Assembly (NCBI RefSeq): GCF_000422325.1
Contig: NZ_AULO01000011.1
Location: forward strand, 62,001 to 126,000
DNA length: 64,000 nt
DNA from: Marinospirillum minutulum DSM 6287
Lineage (GTDB): Bacteria; Pseudomonadota; Gammaproteobacteria; Pseudomonadales; Halomonadaceae
Reading direction: 5' to 3'
Shown here: piece by piece, positions 48,213-55,837 of the stretch
How positions within the stretch are numbered: the first letter of the stretch is position 1
Layout of the letters: each line of letters begins with the position of its first letter
Position numbers and translations under genes: made by a program
Notes under the pieces: model-generated
What the model saw: the letters and a program-made list of their open reading frames with translations, nothing else
Database searches by the model: none
What the model was told of the DNA's origin: nothing

Positions 48213-48683
48213 AAACCTGCATGTCTGACCTTTATTTTCTGAGTACTATCTTTTCCTAAATTAATGGATTCTTGCGGACTACCTACAAGCATTTAGATCT
48301 TTTTTGTCTAAGAAAGCTGTTTTAAATATTTTATTTTGATTTTTTTGTCCTTAGTTTTCTCTAAAATATTAACCCGAATTTCTTAGTGATTTTCTTTCTG
48401 TGATTTAGAACGGTAAATTACAGGAAGAAGTAAAGGTAACTTATTGTCCGCCTTAGTTATTTTAATAAAAGACGGCTCCTATCTTCAAGCTTTTAAATTA
48501 CAGCGCTATTAGTAGCTTATTATCTTGCTAGTGTAAATCGTAACTCTAATTAGAAGCGGCTCTATTTTTATAGCTAGAATATCAGAGTAAACAAAATAGA
48601 ATTTTTTTCTTAAAACTATAAAATAGTTTTATTTTTACTAGTTGCGCATAAGTTTTTTTGTGTTAATAATTTAGGACGACACA
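48213..48683. other. gene-free AT-rich stretch at the left end of the island
   Basis: About 470 bp without a credible coding frame. It is AT-rich with long T-runs. A perfect 8-bp hairpin AAAACTAT / ATAGTTTT (48612-48630) followed by ATTTTT lies shortly before the first island gene. It may hold more integrase and host-factor binding sites and the promoter of the gene at 48684. Confidence 0.5.
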
Positions 48684-48989
48684 ATGAAACGGAGAATGAA
48701 AATGAAATCAATTAATCCTGTTTGCCTAGTAGACCCAGCTACGGAGCCAGACTTGAACACGAAAGTCATTCACGAAATGGATGTTATTTTATCAGCAATT
48801 AATAATATAAAGTTTGATAAAATTATGGATGCTATCAACATGAATGCCAACTATGTTTTACCCGCCTTTAATGTTGAATCCATTAGTGATCTAAGCATTG
48901 CCCAAGTTGCTGAAGCTATTGTGCTTGCTCGAGATGGGCAATTTGAAAGGGTAGTTATAAACCCACCCTTAGATGATTTTCTTTACTAA
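48684..48989 (+). CDS. hypothetical island protein, 101 residues
   Basis: Not recognised. A small, mostly helical, acidic protein with no membrane segment, signal or cysteine cluster; conspicuous stretch DVILSAINNIKFDKIMDAIN. ATG codons at 48684, 48696 and 48702 are all possible. AGGA lies 7 nt before the first and GGAG 7 nt before the third, so the product may begin MKSINPVCLVDP. It is followed after 82 bp, which includes a strong hairpin, by another unknown gene on the same strand. It lies between the attachment site and the integrase, a usual place for cargo. Confidence 0.6.
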   Translation: MKRRMKMKSINPVCLVDPATEPDLNTKVIHEMDVILSAINNIKFDKIMDAINMNANYVLPAFNVESISDLSIAQVAEAIVLARDGQFERVVINPPLDDFLY

Positions 48990-49015
48990 TCAATAGCGTT
49001 TAATAAATAAGGTCT

Positions 49016-49049
49016 TTAACCTAGCTTACTTTTTAGTGAGCTAGGTTAA
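49016..49049 (+). terminator. strong hairpin between two unknown island genes
   Basis: Perfect 11-bp stem TTAACCTAGCT / AGCTAGGTTAA around a T-rich loop. No clean T-run follows, so it may be a transcript-processing site or an operator rather than a full terminator. Confidence 0.5.
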
Positions 49050-49071
49050 GTTAATTAAAATAAGGCTAGCA

Positions 49072-49656
49072 ATGAATCAGCAACTGATAACAACCACCTT
49101 GAATGAAATGCCAGATAAAGAAACATTTAATGCCACCTTGTGGGTTAGGTATGTACCACTGGATTTAGGTTCAATTATTATTTTGACAGGGCTTAGCTCA
49201 AATATGGGTAAATCCATTACTTGGGGTATTGAATACTATGCCCCAGCCGTTGCTAGTAAACTGGGTTTAAAGGTTGAATATTGTCATTTTTTTATTCACT
49301 CACCAGTCATTATTGAGTCACCCGAATTAGCAGCAAGGCTAAAGTTGCCTCCAGAGTTTGATGCTACTTACATGCAAGTAAATGTTAGCAGCTTAATGTG
49401 TGATGATTATCAACGTTTATGTGCCGACCGTTACACCCTAACTGAACCTAGTTTAAAAATGGCCAGCTTATTAGAGAAATACTTAAATCAACCCTTAACC
49501 AAGCATTTGGGTAGGCCTGGAGTGTTTTATACGCAGGATGCCGATACCCTTGTACGCAAGATTTCAGCTTATGATGGAAAAAATTATTATGTTTGTGGCA
49601 GCCAAGGCCAACACCAAAAAATAAAAGGGCAATTGGTAGGGTTTGATGATGAGTAG
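49072..49656 (+). CDS. hypothetical island protein, 194 residues
   Basis: Not recognised. A soluble, mixed alpha/beta protein. The segment LGSIIILTGLSSNMGKSITW resembles a nucleotide-binding loop but does not fit Walker A spacing. It also has several aromatic stretches (EYCHFFIHSP, CGSQGQHQK). ATG at 49072 with a weak AAGG site. It ends 1 bp before the end of a leftward gene. Codon use looks like the host, so it may be long resident. Role unknown; location suggests island cargo. Confidence 0.65.
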   Translation: MNQQLITTTLNEMPDKETFNATLWVRYVPLDLGSIIILTGLSSNMGKSITWGIEYYAPAVASKLGLKVEYCHFFIHSPVIIESPELAARLKLPPEFDATYMQVNVSSLMCDDYQRLCADRYTLTEPSLKMASLLEKYLNQPLTKHLGRPGVFYTQDADTLVRKISAYDGKNYYVCGSQGQHQKIKGQLVGFDDE

Positions 49657-50046
49657 CTAGAGATCTAGGTAAAAGCCTTCTTTAACCCTCATGCAGCGTA
49701 AGAAAAGCTGTTCACCATCTAAATACCCTGCAAAGATTGACACTTCCCAGCCGGGTTTAAGAATATCAGCAATATTTCCACCAAAGCTAACTAGGTGTTC
49801 CAATATGGCTTTAGTTTTACCAAATACTTCCAATTCACTTTTAACACCTGGTAAAACTAAATCCCATGAAGTATTAGATATCCATACCTTGTACTTCGGG
49901 CATTTTTTCGCCGCAGTTTTGGGTACAGTTCTCCAGTCATTATCAATATGGATAAAGTCTTGAAACGCTTCACCTAAAAGTTCGGGTAGGTTTAGCTGGA
50001 TTATATTGCTAGCTTCTTGCTTAGTAGTTGATTTTTTTGATCTCAA
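49657..50046 (-). CDS. hypothetical island protein, 129 residues
   Basis: Not recognised. A basic, Ser/Lys/Thr-rich start of about 12 residues is followed by a compact domain with KYKVWISNTSWDLVLPGVKS and a hydrophobic C-terminus ending in RVKEGFYLDL. No catalytic motif is seen. It shares ATGA with the small zinc-ribbon gene upstream, so the two are translated together. It converges tail-to-tail with the gene at 49072. Confidence 0.6.
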   Translation of the reverse strand: MRSKKSTTKQEASNIIQLNLPELLGEAFQDFIHIDNDWRTVPKTAAKKCPKYKVWISNTSWDLVLPGVKSELEVFGKTKAILEHLVSFGGNIADILKPGWEVSIFAGYLDGEQLFLRCMRVKEGFYLDL

Positions 50047-50225
50047 GAATAGTCCTCTAAATTATTTTCATCGAGCATAATAACGTTTTGCTTAATTGCG
50101 CCTTCATAAGACCCTTCATCTAGCTCAATAACCATCCACTGGTCGCAATGCTCACACTGAAAAGGTTCGTTATTATCCAGTTGGTCGTCAAAAACAATAG
50201 CTTCATCACAATTTAGACAGTGCAT
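50043..50225 (-). CDS. small zinc-ribbon protein
   Basis: Acidic protein of 60 residues with two CxxC knuckles, HCLNCDEAI and CEHCDQWMV, separated by 17 residues, enough for one zinc ribbon. The rest is rich in Asp, Glu and Asn. Such proteins often bridge nucleic acid or protein partners. It is coupled by a 4-bp overlap to the 129-residue gene, forming a two-gene unit of unknown purpose between attachment site and integrase. Confidence 0.6.
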   Translation of the reverse strand: MHCLNCDEAIVFDDQLDNNEPFQCEHCDQWMVIELDEGSYEGAIKQNVIMLDENNLEDYS

Positions 50226-50269
50226 AGGTTAACTCTAGAGTTGGGCCAAAATAAACAAGCTTCCTGTTT

Positions 50270-50306
50270 AAAAAACACTAAGCCTCTTTCTTGAAGAGGC
50301 TTAGTG
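50270..50306 (-). terminator. terminator of the integrase operon
   Basis: Perfect 13-bp stem CACTAAGCCTCTT / AAGAGGCTTAGTG with a 5-nt loop. On the minus strand it is followed by a run of six T, so it ends leftward transcription from xis-int. Confidence 0.88.
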
Positions 50307-50386
50307 AGTGTATTGTTTAAAATAGTAGATAAGCTGTCAATACTACAGACTTTTAGTTGTATTTTGCACTCAACGAATGTTTTCAG

Positions 50387-50695
50387 CTACTTGCTGTTTT
50401 TTATAGCCTTTCTAAAAAAACGTAATGGTACTTTTTTTTGTAGTTCTGTTTTGAGTTCTTTAATTGTATAGCTTTTTTCCCTGATCAATAACTTTAGCCA
50501 CTCACCAACACTGGCATGATTATCTATGCCTACTGAGAGATCTAGGTATTTTGATAGGCCGTAGCCAGATTCAATTTTATTTTCTTTAATAAACCACTTA
50601 GCAAAATTATTGAGCTGGTAAGTTTGCCATTGGCTTAAATCATAGCTTTTGAAGTATTGACAAACAGGGCATAAATTCTTGTTGTCGTTATTCAT
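50387..50695 (-). CDS. hypothetical protein coupled to the integrase
   Basis: Not recognised. A protein of 102 residues with one CPVC motif near the start (NDNKNLCPVCQYF) and a lysine-rich helical C-terminus. The start overlaps the integrase stop by 8 bp, so it is translationally coupled as the third gene of the xis-int unit. Possible roles are a recombination accessory factor or a small DNA-binding protein, but nothing in the sequence proves either. Confidence 0.6.
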   Translation of the reverse strand: MNNDNKNLCPVCQYFKSYDLSQWQTYQLNNFAKWFIKENKIESGYGLSKYLDLSVGIDNHASVGEWLKLLIREKSYTIKELKTELQKKVPLRFFRKAIKNSK

Positions 50696-51863
50696 CTTCG
50701 CTAAACCCCTGCGTTGTAAGTAAAGAGTTCATCGCGGCACCATCGGTACGCGTTAGGTTAGGTATATACCTAGAATAAACAGTAAACAGCATGCGTGTGG
50801 TTGTATGCCCCATTTGTCGTGCAATCCACTCAGGGTTTTCACCTGCAGCTAGCCATAAAGAAGCAGCGGTATGCCGAGTTTGGTAGGGGTTTCTTCTTTT
50901 TAGTCCTAAGGTATCAAGAAGCGGGTACCACACACGTTGAGTTACGTTGCGGTGATTAAGTGGATTACCCTTTAAATTAGGGAAAACAAATTTGCAGCTA
51001 CTTTTTTTGCTAGCATTAAGGCGTACAAAGGCATCATAAACAGGCTGTGACATTTGCACGCCACGACGTGATTCGGGCGTTTTAGTCGTAGTGACCTTAC
51101 CTTCAACCACTGTTTCGCGTACTAATATCACTTTATTGGCTAAGTCTACGTACTTCCACTGTAAGCCATCTATTTCAGCTGTTCTTAAACCAGTAAAAAA
51201 GCGCACCAAAAAATAATCGCGGTAATCAGGCCGTACATTTGTTAAAATTTGATGTACTTCAGCAAACGAGAAGGGTTCAATATCCCTATGAACAACCTTC
51301 AATACCTTGATGTTTCTGTAGGGCGTGTTAAATTCGTAACGGTCGGCAGCTTCATCTAGAATCATTCGTAAGGGCGTCATTATATGATTAACCCTATCGT
51401 TTGAAATGGTGACTTCTTGATCTCCGAGTTGACCTTTGGCGAGTGAGGCTCGGAATTTCAAAATGCTAGCTCTAGTAATTTTGCTGACTGCCTGATCTCC
51501 AAAACTGGGGATCAGGTATTTGTCTAGTGTAATTCTAACCACCTTCCTGTAAGACTCCTTCCAGCGAATAGTATTTTCATCAAACCATTCCTCACAAAAT
51601 TCTTTAAACAGGGGTGTTTCGTGCTCTTCTATGCTGGTAACTACTCCTTCAAATTTTTCAGCTATAGGGCTATTAGGAAAAAAATTGCGGTAATTAAAAG
51701 TGCCTTCGTTAATTTCCTTCTCTATACGATTCAAAACAGTTTGAAGTTTGCGCCGGTTTACCACCGTGTCTTTTAGTAAAGTTTGTTCACGGCAGCGAAC
51801 TCCTCGGTAACGAAAGTCAAAAAATAACGCATCATTATCTTGGCGTGATCGTATGCTAGCCAT
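50688..51863 (-). CDS. int: tyrosine site-specific integrase
   Basis: Phage-type integrase, 391 residues from the ATG at 51863 behind GGAGG (an in-frame GTG at 51872 is less likely). The N-terminal arm-binding domain is of the DUF3596 type (MASIRSRQDNDALFFDFRYR). A core-binding SAM-like domain covers about 85-185. Catalytic residues are visible: Arg in FFTGLRTAEIDGL (about 227), Arg-His in NPYQTRHTAASL (330-331), His in MGHTT, and the nucleophile Tyr in FTVYSRYI (about 363). It faces the tRNA. The excisionase gene overlaps its start. Confidence 0.95.
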   Translation of the reverse strand: MASIRSRQDNDALFFDFRYRGVRCREQTLLKDTVVNRRKLQTVLNRIEKEINEGTFNYRNFFPNSPIAEKFEGVVTSIEEHETPLFKEFCEEWFDENTIRWKESYRKVVRITLDKYLIPSFGDQAVSKITRASILKFRASLAKGQLGDQEVTISNDRVNHIMTPLRMILDEAADRYEFNTPYRNIKVLKVVHRDIEPFSFAEVHQILTNVRPDYRDYFLVRFFTGLRTAEIDGLQWKYVDLANKVILVRETVVEGKVTTTKTPESRRGVQMSQPVYDAFVRLNASKKSSCKFVFPNLKGNPLNHRNVTQRVWYPLLDTLGLKRRNPYQTRHTAASLWLAAGENPEWIARQMGHTTTRMLFTVYSRYIPNLTRTDGAAMNSLLTTQGFSEDE

Positions 51864-52092
51864 AGCAGACACCTCCGTTGCTCATAGGAATAGCTGTGCT
51901 AGTTTCCTCTTCTGAATAACGCATCATTTCTTCTTCAATAGCCTCCCAAATATAAAGAACACGGCGTCCACCAAAGGGACGGATATAATGCTTACCCTCA
52001 AACAAAACCTTATCTTTAAGGGCTTGGTTGATGTAACGAGGGTGATAGTGCAACCGCTCTGCTAATTGATTCGCTGTGATATATGTGCTCAT
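51856..52092 (-). CDS. xis: excisionase / recombination directionality factor
   Basis: Small DNA-binding protein of 78 residues. The segment YITANQLAERLHYHPRYINQ is a winged helix-turn-helix start, and FGGRRVLYIWEAIEEEM fits the wing and following helix, as in excisionases that pair with DUF3596-type integrases. The tail is acidic. It overlaps the integrase gene by 8 bp and is the first gene of the leftward unit; its promoter lies in the 132-bp gap shared with the XRE gene. Confidence 0.85.
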   Translation of the reverse strand: MSTYITANQLAERLHYHPRYINQALKDKVLFEGKHYIRPFGGRRVLYIWEAIEEEMMRYSEEETSTAIPMSNGGVCYG

Positions 52093-52113
52093 TTGCTGCC
52101 TCCGCTGGTGCTT

Positions 52114-52169
52114 AATATGCTTCTATAGTGCCATAAATGACACGTCAGTCAACTTGTTTTTAGCATATT
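52114..52169. promoter_or_regulatory. paired operator in the xis / XRE divergent promoter region
   Basis: Perfect 8-bp inverted pair AATATGCT (52114-52121) and AGCATATT (52162-52169), centres 48 bp apart, in the gap between two divergent genes. They could be half-sites for the XRE protein or the excisionase. Confidence 0.4.
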
Positions 52170-52224
52170 TGCTACTAATGAGGTAAATAAGGGATAATTA
52201 ACGAAATTTAATGTGAGAGTGGCT

Positions 52225-52458
52225 ATGATTCGTTTTCGTCTAAAAGAGCTGATGGCTGATAAAGCCTTTAAAGAAAACCGTAGGATTACTATGGATGAAA
52301 TATCGGCCGCTACTGATGTACACAGAACAACCTTATCTAGAATTGCCAATAAACAGGGCTATAGCACTTCAACAGATGTGTTGGGCGCTTTATGTGAGTA
52401 CTTTGACTGCGAGGTAGGGGACATCGCCGAAAGGGTTAGAGAAAAGCCTGAAGAGTGA
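52225..52458 (+). CDS. XRE family transcriptional regulator
   Basis: Cro/CI-type repressor of 77 residues from the ATG at 52225. The single domain has the helix-turn-helix RITMDEISAATDVHRTTLSR and the closing LCEYFDCEVGDIAERV that marks the YozG/HipB-like small group. A GTG at 52213 is an alternative start. It precedes the exporter gene by 31 bp on the same strand, so it likely controls it and perhaps the divergent xis-int unit. Confidence 0.82.
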   Translation: MIRFRLKELMADKAFKENRRITMDEISAATDVHRTTLSRIANKQGYSTSTDVLGALCEYFDCEVGDIAERVREKPEE

Positions 52459-52489
52459 GGCTAAGTACGCCAAGGAGAGGTTCAGATAG

Positions 52490-53818
52490 ATGATGCAGCT
52501 TTTAGGTGAAACAAAAACTTCATTTTGCCGGATCAACTGGCGTCTATATCTGACCCTTTTAATAACAGCAGCATTTCCGATCATTTATACAACAACAAGA
52601 ATCCACTTTTTAGGTGATCTACCTAATGAGTGGGGTTTTAATATTGCCTCTCAGCTTGCTTGGGTTAATTTAGGTTTAGAAGTAATTCAAGAAGCTATCT
52701 TATTGCCCCTTTTCTACTTACTAGGCAAAAGCATACATGACTCTAAAGCTACGATTAATAAGCTTAAAACTGGGCTCTTAGTGACTTTTATAGTTTTTGC
52801 TTTAGCTGCAGGTTTGATCGTGATTTTTGCAGAGCTACTTGTTAATGCAATGGCACAGGCCACAGAGCAAGTGCCAGCAACCATTGAATATATCCGCCTT
52901 GAAATGATTGCCGCCACCCTTTTTAACTCGGTTCGTTTTTTGATGATTTTTTTTGTTCTGCTGAGCTGGCAAAAGGTCATTTACTCTATTTTGGGCATTC
53001 AAGTTATAACAAGTATTACGCTTGATACCTTGCTACTCAGCAAGTTTGAATTTAGCTATCAAATGGGTGTTAATGGGATTGCATACAGCAACATTGTTGC
53101 AAGCCTCGCTACTTTGGCTTTTTCATTATTAGTCATCTATAAACACTATAGATTGAATAAAACTGCTTGGTTTGCAAAGCCTGATTTTAGTTGGTTAAGA
53201 GAGTGGTGGACTGTCGGCCAGTGGAGTGGTGTCGATTCATTGATTCGCAATGCTTTTTTCTTGGTATTTATTATCCGGATGATTAATGTAGTAGAAGAGC
53301 AAGGCACCTTCTGGGTTGTAAATGGTTTTATTTGGGGTTGGTTGCTTTTACCTTTCTTACCGCTAGCTGATTTAGTTAAACAAGATACGGCGCAAGGCCA
53401 GCGATTACCTCACCAGAAAAAAATGCTAGGTTATTTTGCAGCCTGTATTTTTATTGCTAGTTGCTGGTTAATTTTAATACCTGGCTTTGGCTGGTTTTTT
53501 GAGCAAGTACTAAACGTAGAATCTAAGGTTCATGTGAAATTAGTGGTTTTATTTTTACCTTTTTATTTGTTTTTCATGCTGAATACCACCATGGATAGCG
53601 TACTTTATGGCCAAGGTAGAACTAGCTACCTCGCTTTACAGTCACTGATTACCAATGTAACTGTTTATGGAAGCGCTTATTTTCTATACCTTCAAGGGGT
53701 TATCCAACCAACACTGATTGGCATTGTTCTACTTTTCGGTATAGGGATATTCGTTGATACGTTAGTTACTTGGTGGTTGTACAAACGCCATTTGAAGCAA
53801 GTTGAGTATTTTATCTAG
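52490..53818 (+). CDS. MATE-like multidrug/toxin exporter
   Basis: Inner-membrane protein of 442 residues with 12 hydrophobic helices in two halves, matching the MATE (MOP superfamily) layout. Useful segments are FNIASQLAWVNLGLEVIQEA, the loop FSYQMGVNGIAYSNIVASL typical of the sixth helix region, and MLNTTMDSVLYGQGRTSYLA in the second half. AGGAGAGG lies before the start, where two ATGs stand in tandem. With the XRE gene it forms a regulator-exporter pair as seen on other islands. Exported compound unknown. Confidence 0.78.
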   Translation: MMQLLGETKTSFCRINWRLYLTLLITAAFPIIYTTTRIHFLGDLPNEWGFNIASQLAWVNLGLEVIQEAILLPLFYLLGKSIHDSKATINKLKTGLLVTFIVFALAAGLIVIFAELLVNAMAQATEQVPATIEYIRLEMIAATLFNSVRFLMIFFVLLSWQKVIYSILGIQVITSITLDTLLLSKFEFSYQMGVNGIAYSNIVASLATLAFSLLVIYKHYRLNKTAWFAKPDFSWLREWWTVGQWSGVDSLIRNAFFLVFIIRMINVVEEQGTFWVVNGFIWGWLLLPFLPLADLVKQDTAQGQRLPHQKKMLGYFAACIFIASCWLILIPGFGWFFEQVLNVESKVHVKLVVLFLPFYLFFMLNTTMDSVLYGQGRTSYLALQSLITNVTVYGSAYFLYLQGVIQPTLIGIVLLFGIGIFVDTLVTWWLYKRHLKQVEYFI

Positions 53819-54017
53819 CCAGCTTACGCCCTGTTACAAAAATCCTACACAATGAACCACCCCCATCCAGTATTTCAAACCCTTTAGGGTACTTAAAACT
53901 ATGGAAGGAAGTGCCTGATGAAAAATAAATGGGTAAGCGGATTAAATGGTTGATCTTACCTTTGCATGAGAGTGAGACAGACCGGCATCTCATCGGATTA
54001 TCTGGTTGATGCTTCAC

Positions 54018-54425
54018 CTACTGCTGGTGCATGTTTCCTTCGCTAATTCCAGCAAGAACCCCACACGCCTCAACTTCCCGGTCATCGTTGCAACTCGCTC
54101 TCAGTGAAACGAGTTGTTTCTCAAGCGCTTGCAGAGCGGTTATCTGCGACCGCACATGAGAGATGTGATCATCGAGCAAGGCGTTGACGGCGGTACAAGG
54201 CTGATGAGGGTCGTCCTGATAGCTCTGTAGTTCGTGAATCTCAGCCAGTGACAGGCCCAGGATTCTGCAGCGACGGATGAAGGCCAGCCCCTCACCATGC
54301 TTCTCGGTATAGACACGGTAACCGTTGTCCTGCCGATCAGGCGGCGGCAACAAGCCCTGCTGTTCATAGAAGCGGATCGTCTGTGTTTCGACCCCTACCA
54401 ACTGCGCCAACTGACCAATGCGCAT
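54018..54425 (-). CDS. cadR: Cd/Pb-responsive MerR regulator
   Basis: MerR-family metal sensor of 135 residues from the ATG behind GGGAGGAGG. The DNA-binding part is MRIGQLAQLVGVETQTIRFY, then EQQGLLPPPDRQDNGYR. Metal-ligand cysteines fit CadR/PbrR: one in FIRRCRILGL, the pair in ASCNDDREVEACG at the C-terminal loop, with a short MHQQ tail in place of the His-rich tail of some CadR. It is divergent from cadZ across a typical MerR promoter. GC-rich codons set it apart from the rest of the island. Confidence 0.88.
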   Translation of the reverse strand: MRIGQLAQLVGVETQTIRFYEQQGLLPPPDRQDNGYRVYTEKHGEGLAFIRRCRILGLSLAEIHELQSYQDDPHQPCTAVNALLDDHISHVRSQITALQALEKQLVSLRASCNDDREVEACGVLAGISEGNMHQQ

Positions 54426-54456
54426 CAGCCTCCTCCCCAACGGATTCTTTACTCTA

Positions 54457-54487
54457 TTGACCTTATAGTAGCTTTATAGTTTAAAAT
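54457..54487 (+). promoter_or_regulatory. MerR-type promoter of cadZ
   Basis: TTGACC (54457-54462), an over-long 19-bp spacer and TAAAAT (54482-54487). The long spacer with an imperfect dyad (CTTATAGTAGCTTTATAG) is the mark of MerR-controlled promoters, and CadR is the adjacent divergent gene. Confidence 0.8.
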
Positions 54488-54520
54488 GGTACCACAACAT
54501 TGTTCAAGTGGAGTCGTATC

Positions 54521-55417
54521 ATGAGCAAATCCTGTGGTGGCGCCTGTGGCGGTGATGCAACGTCCGCAGCGGATACCGATATACAGGCCTCCTCCGAGGC
54601 GCCAGGGAGATGGGTCAGTGTTTATGCCGTGCCGAAGATGGACTGTCCATCAGAAGAACGAATGATTCGCCTAGCCCTGAGCGGCTTTGAGGAGATTCGA
54701 GCGCTGTCCTTCGACTTGTCGAACCGCCGGCTGAAGGTCGTGCATGACGGCGAGGTCGAGCCCGTCACATCGAAACTGAAGACCTTGGGGCTAGGCGCCG
54801 CGCTTCAGGAAAGCGTTGCTGCAAATCCGGAGACCATCAAGGCCGCCGAGTTCTCGGCAGCTTCTGCTGAGCAAGAATCCGGGACCCTGCGCTGGTTGCT
54901 CGGTATCAATGCACTTCTGTTCGTGGTGGAAATGACTGCCGGTCTGATGGCTCAGTCAACTGGCCTCATTGCAGAGTCCCTGGACAATTTTGCTGATGCG
55001 GCAGTGTACGGACTCGCTCTTTATGCGGTTGGGCATAGCGTGAAAAGGCAGGTCCGTGTTGCGCACGTTGCTGGTGTGGTCCAACTGGTTTTGGCTGTTG
55101 GCGTACTCGTAGAGGTCGTGAGACGCTTTGTATTCGGTAGTGAGCCTGAATCGCTGGTGATGATGGCTATCGCATTCGTCGCATTGATTGCCAATACCAG
55201 TTGTCTGCTGCTCATATCCAAACATCGGGAAGGCGGGGCGCACATGAAGGCTAGCTGGATATTTTCGGCCAACGACGTGGTGATCAACCTGGGGGTCATC
55301 ACCGCCGGCGCCCTGGTCGCGTGGACCGGGTCCAATTATCCGGATCTGATTATCGGCACCATCGCGGGGGGCATTGTACTTAACGGTGCCAGACGCATTC
55401 TGGCGTTGAAGGGTTAA
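54521..55417 (+). CDS. cadZ: cadmium/zinc cation diffusion transporter CadZ-like
   Basis: Efflux protein of 298 residues from the ATG at 54521. It starts with a Cys/Gly-rich metal-binding stretch (SKSCGGACGGD). A heavy-metal-associated-like domain follows (about 30-95, PKMDCPSEERMIRLALSG), then a cation-efflux membrane domain with about five or six helices, containing AESLDNFADAAVYGLAL (conserved HxxxD/DN-type site) and FSANDVVINLGVI. This fused HMA-CDF form is typical of cadmium-resistance modules on integrative elements next to cadR and lspA. Confidence 0.85.
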   Translation: MSKSCGGACGGDATSAADTDIQASSEAPGRWVSVYAVPKMDCPSEERMIRLALSGFEEIRALSFDLSNRRLKVVHDGEVEPVTSKLKTLGLGAALQESVAANPETIKAAEFSAASAEQESGTLRWLLGINALLFVVEMTAGLMAQSTGLIAESLDNFADAAVYGLALYAVGHSVKRQVRVAHVAGVVQLVLAVGVLVEVVRRFVFGSEPESLVMMAIAFVALIANTSCLLLISKHREGGAHMKASWIFSANDVVINLGVITAGALVAWTGSNYPDLIIGTIAGGIVLNGARRILALKG

Positions 55418-55420
55418 ATA

Positions 55421-55768
55421 ATGCTCATTATTGGCAAAAAGCTCTCGCCGTATGCCCTATTGTCCATATCGGGCCTGCTGGCAGCGTCTGATCAGGCTGT
55501 AAAGTGGCTGGTGCAGCAATCAATGGCCTATGGCGAGTATGTTTCGGTGACCCCGTTCTTTAACTGGGTGCACCTATGGAACACCGGTGCCGCATTCAGT
55601 CTTTTTGCGAATGGTGGAGGCTGGCAGCGCTACTTTTTTATCGGAATCGCGGTAGTGGTCTCGATTTTTCTGATCAAGCTGATCCATCGGTTACGGACTG
55701 CCGGACTTCGCAGAGGAACTCAACTACGGAGTCGATCTATCAACCATCTGAGGGTGGTATCAGATTGA
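55421..55768 (+). pseudogene. lspA: truncated lipoprotein signal peptidase
   Basis: The first about 90 residues are clear LspA: LAASDQAVKWLVQQSM, FFNWVHLWNTGAAFSLFANG and WQRYFFIGIAVVVSIFLIK. The region with the two catalytic Asp residues (GGALGNxxDR and FNxAD segments in the family) is missing. After about base 55690 the frame turns into unrelated residues and stops at 55766-55768. Full LspA has about 160-170 residues. lspA often ends cadmium modules of this kind, so this marks a broken right end of the module. Confidence 0.85.
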
Positions 55769-55790
55769 TGGGGTGAAGGTGCCCCATCAA
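55765..55790. repeat. perfect 9-bp hairpin at the insert's right edge
   Basis: TTGATGGGG / CCCCATCAA with an 8-nt loop, overlapping the right inverted repeat. It may be a structure of the element end or a terminator without T-run. Confidence 0.55.
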
Positions 55791-55837
55791 CCATTAAATC
55801 CGTATACCCAAATAAATATGTAAGACCTGAGTATTAC

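Larger units (their letters stand above)
53925..55815. mobile_element. metal-resistance insert framed by inverted repeats
   Basis: Bases 53925-53954 and 55786-55815 are imperfect inverted copies (about 24 of 30 match, with the perfect inner blocks CGGATT and AATGGTTGAT). They frame cadR, cadZ and truncated lspA, whose DNA is visibly GC-richer than both sides. A second partial copy of the inner motif, GGTTGATG then CTTCACC, lies at 54004-54018. There is no transposase inside, so this would be a passenger segment moved by something else, or the scar of an older element. Confidence 0.55.

Noticed and set aside
49150-49230. Possible Walker A loop in the 194-residue unknown protein (GLSSNMGKS)
   Set aside because: Five residues, not four, lie between the glycines, and no Walker B or other nucleotide-binding feature follows.
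53811-54017. Leftward open frame of 68 codons between the MATE gene and cadR, ending in a plausible stretch FHSFKYPKGFEILDGGG
   Set aside because: No ATG with a ribosome site, crosses the left inverted repeat of the metal insert and overlaps the MATE stop. It may be a gene fragment, but I cannot support a call.
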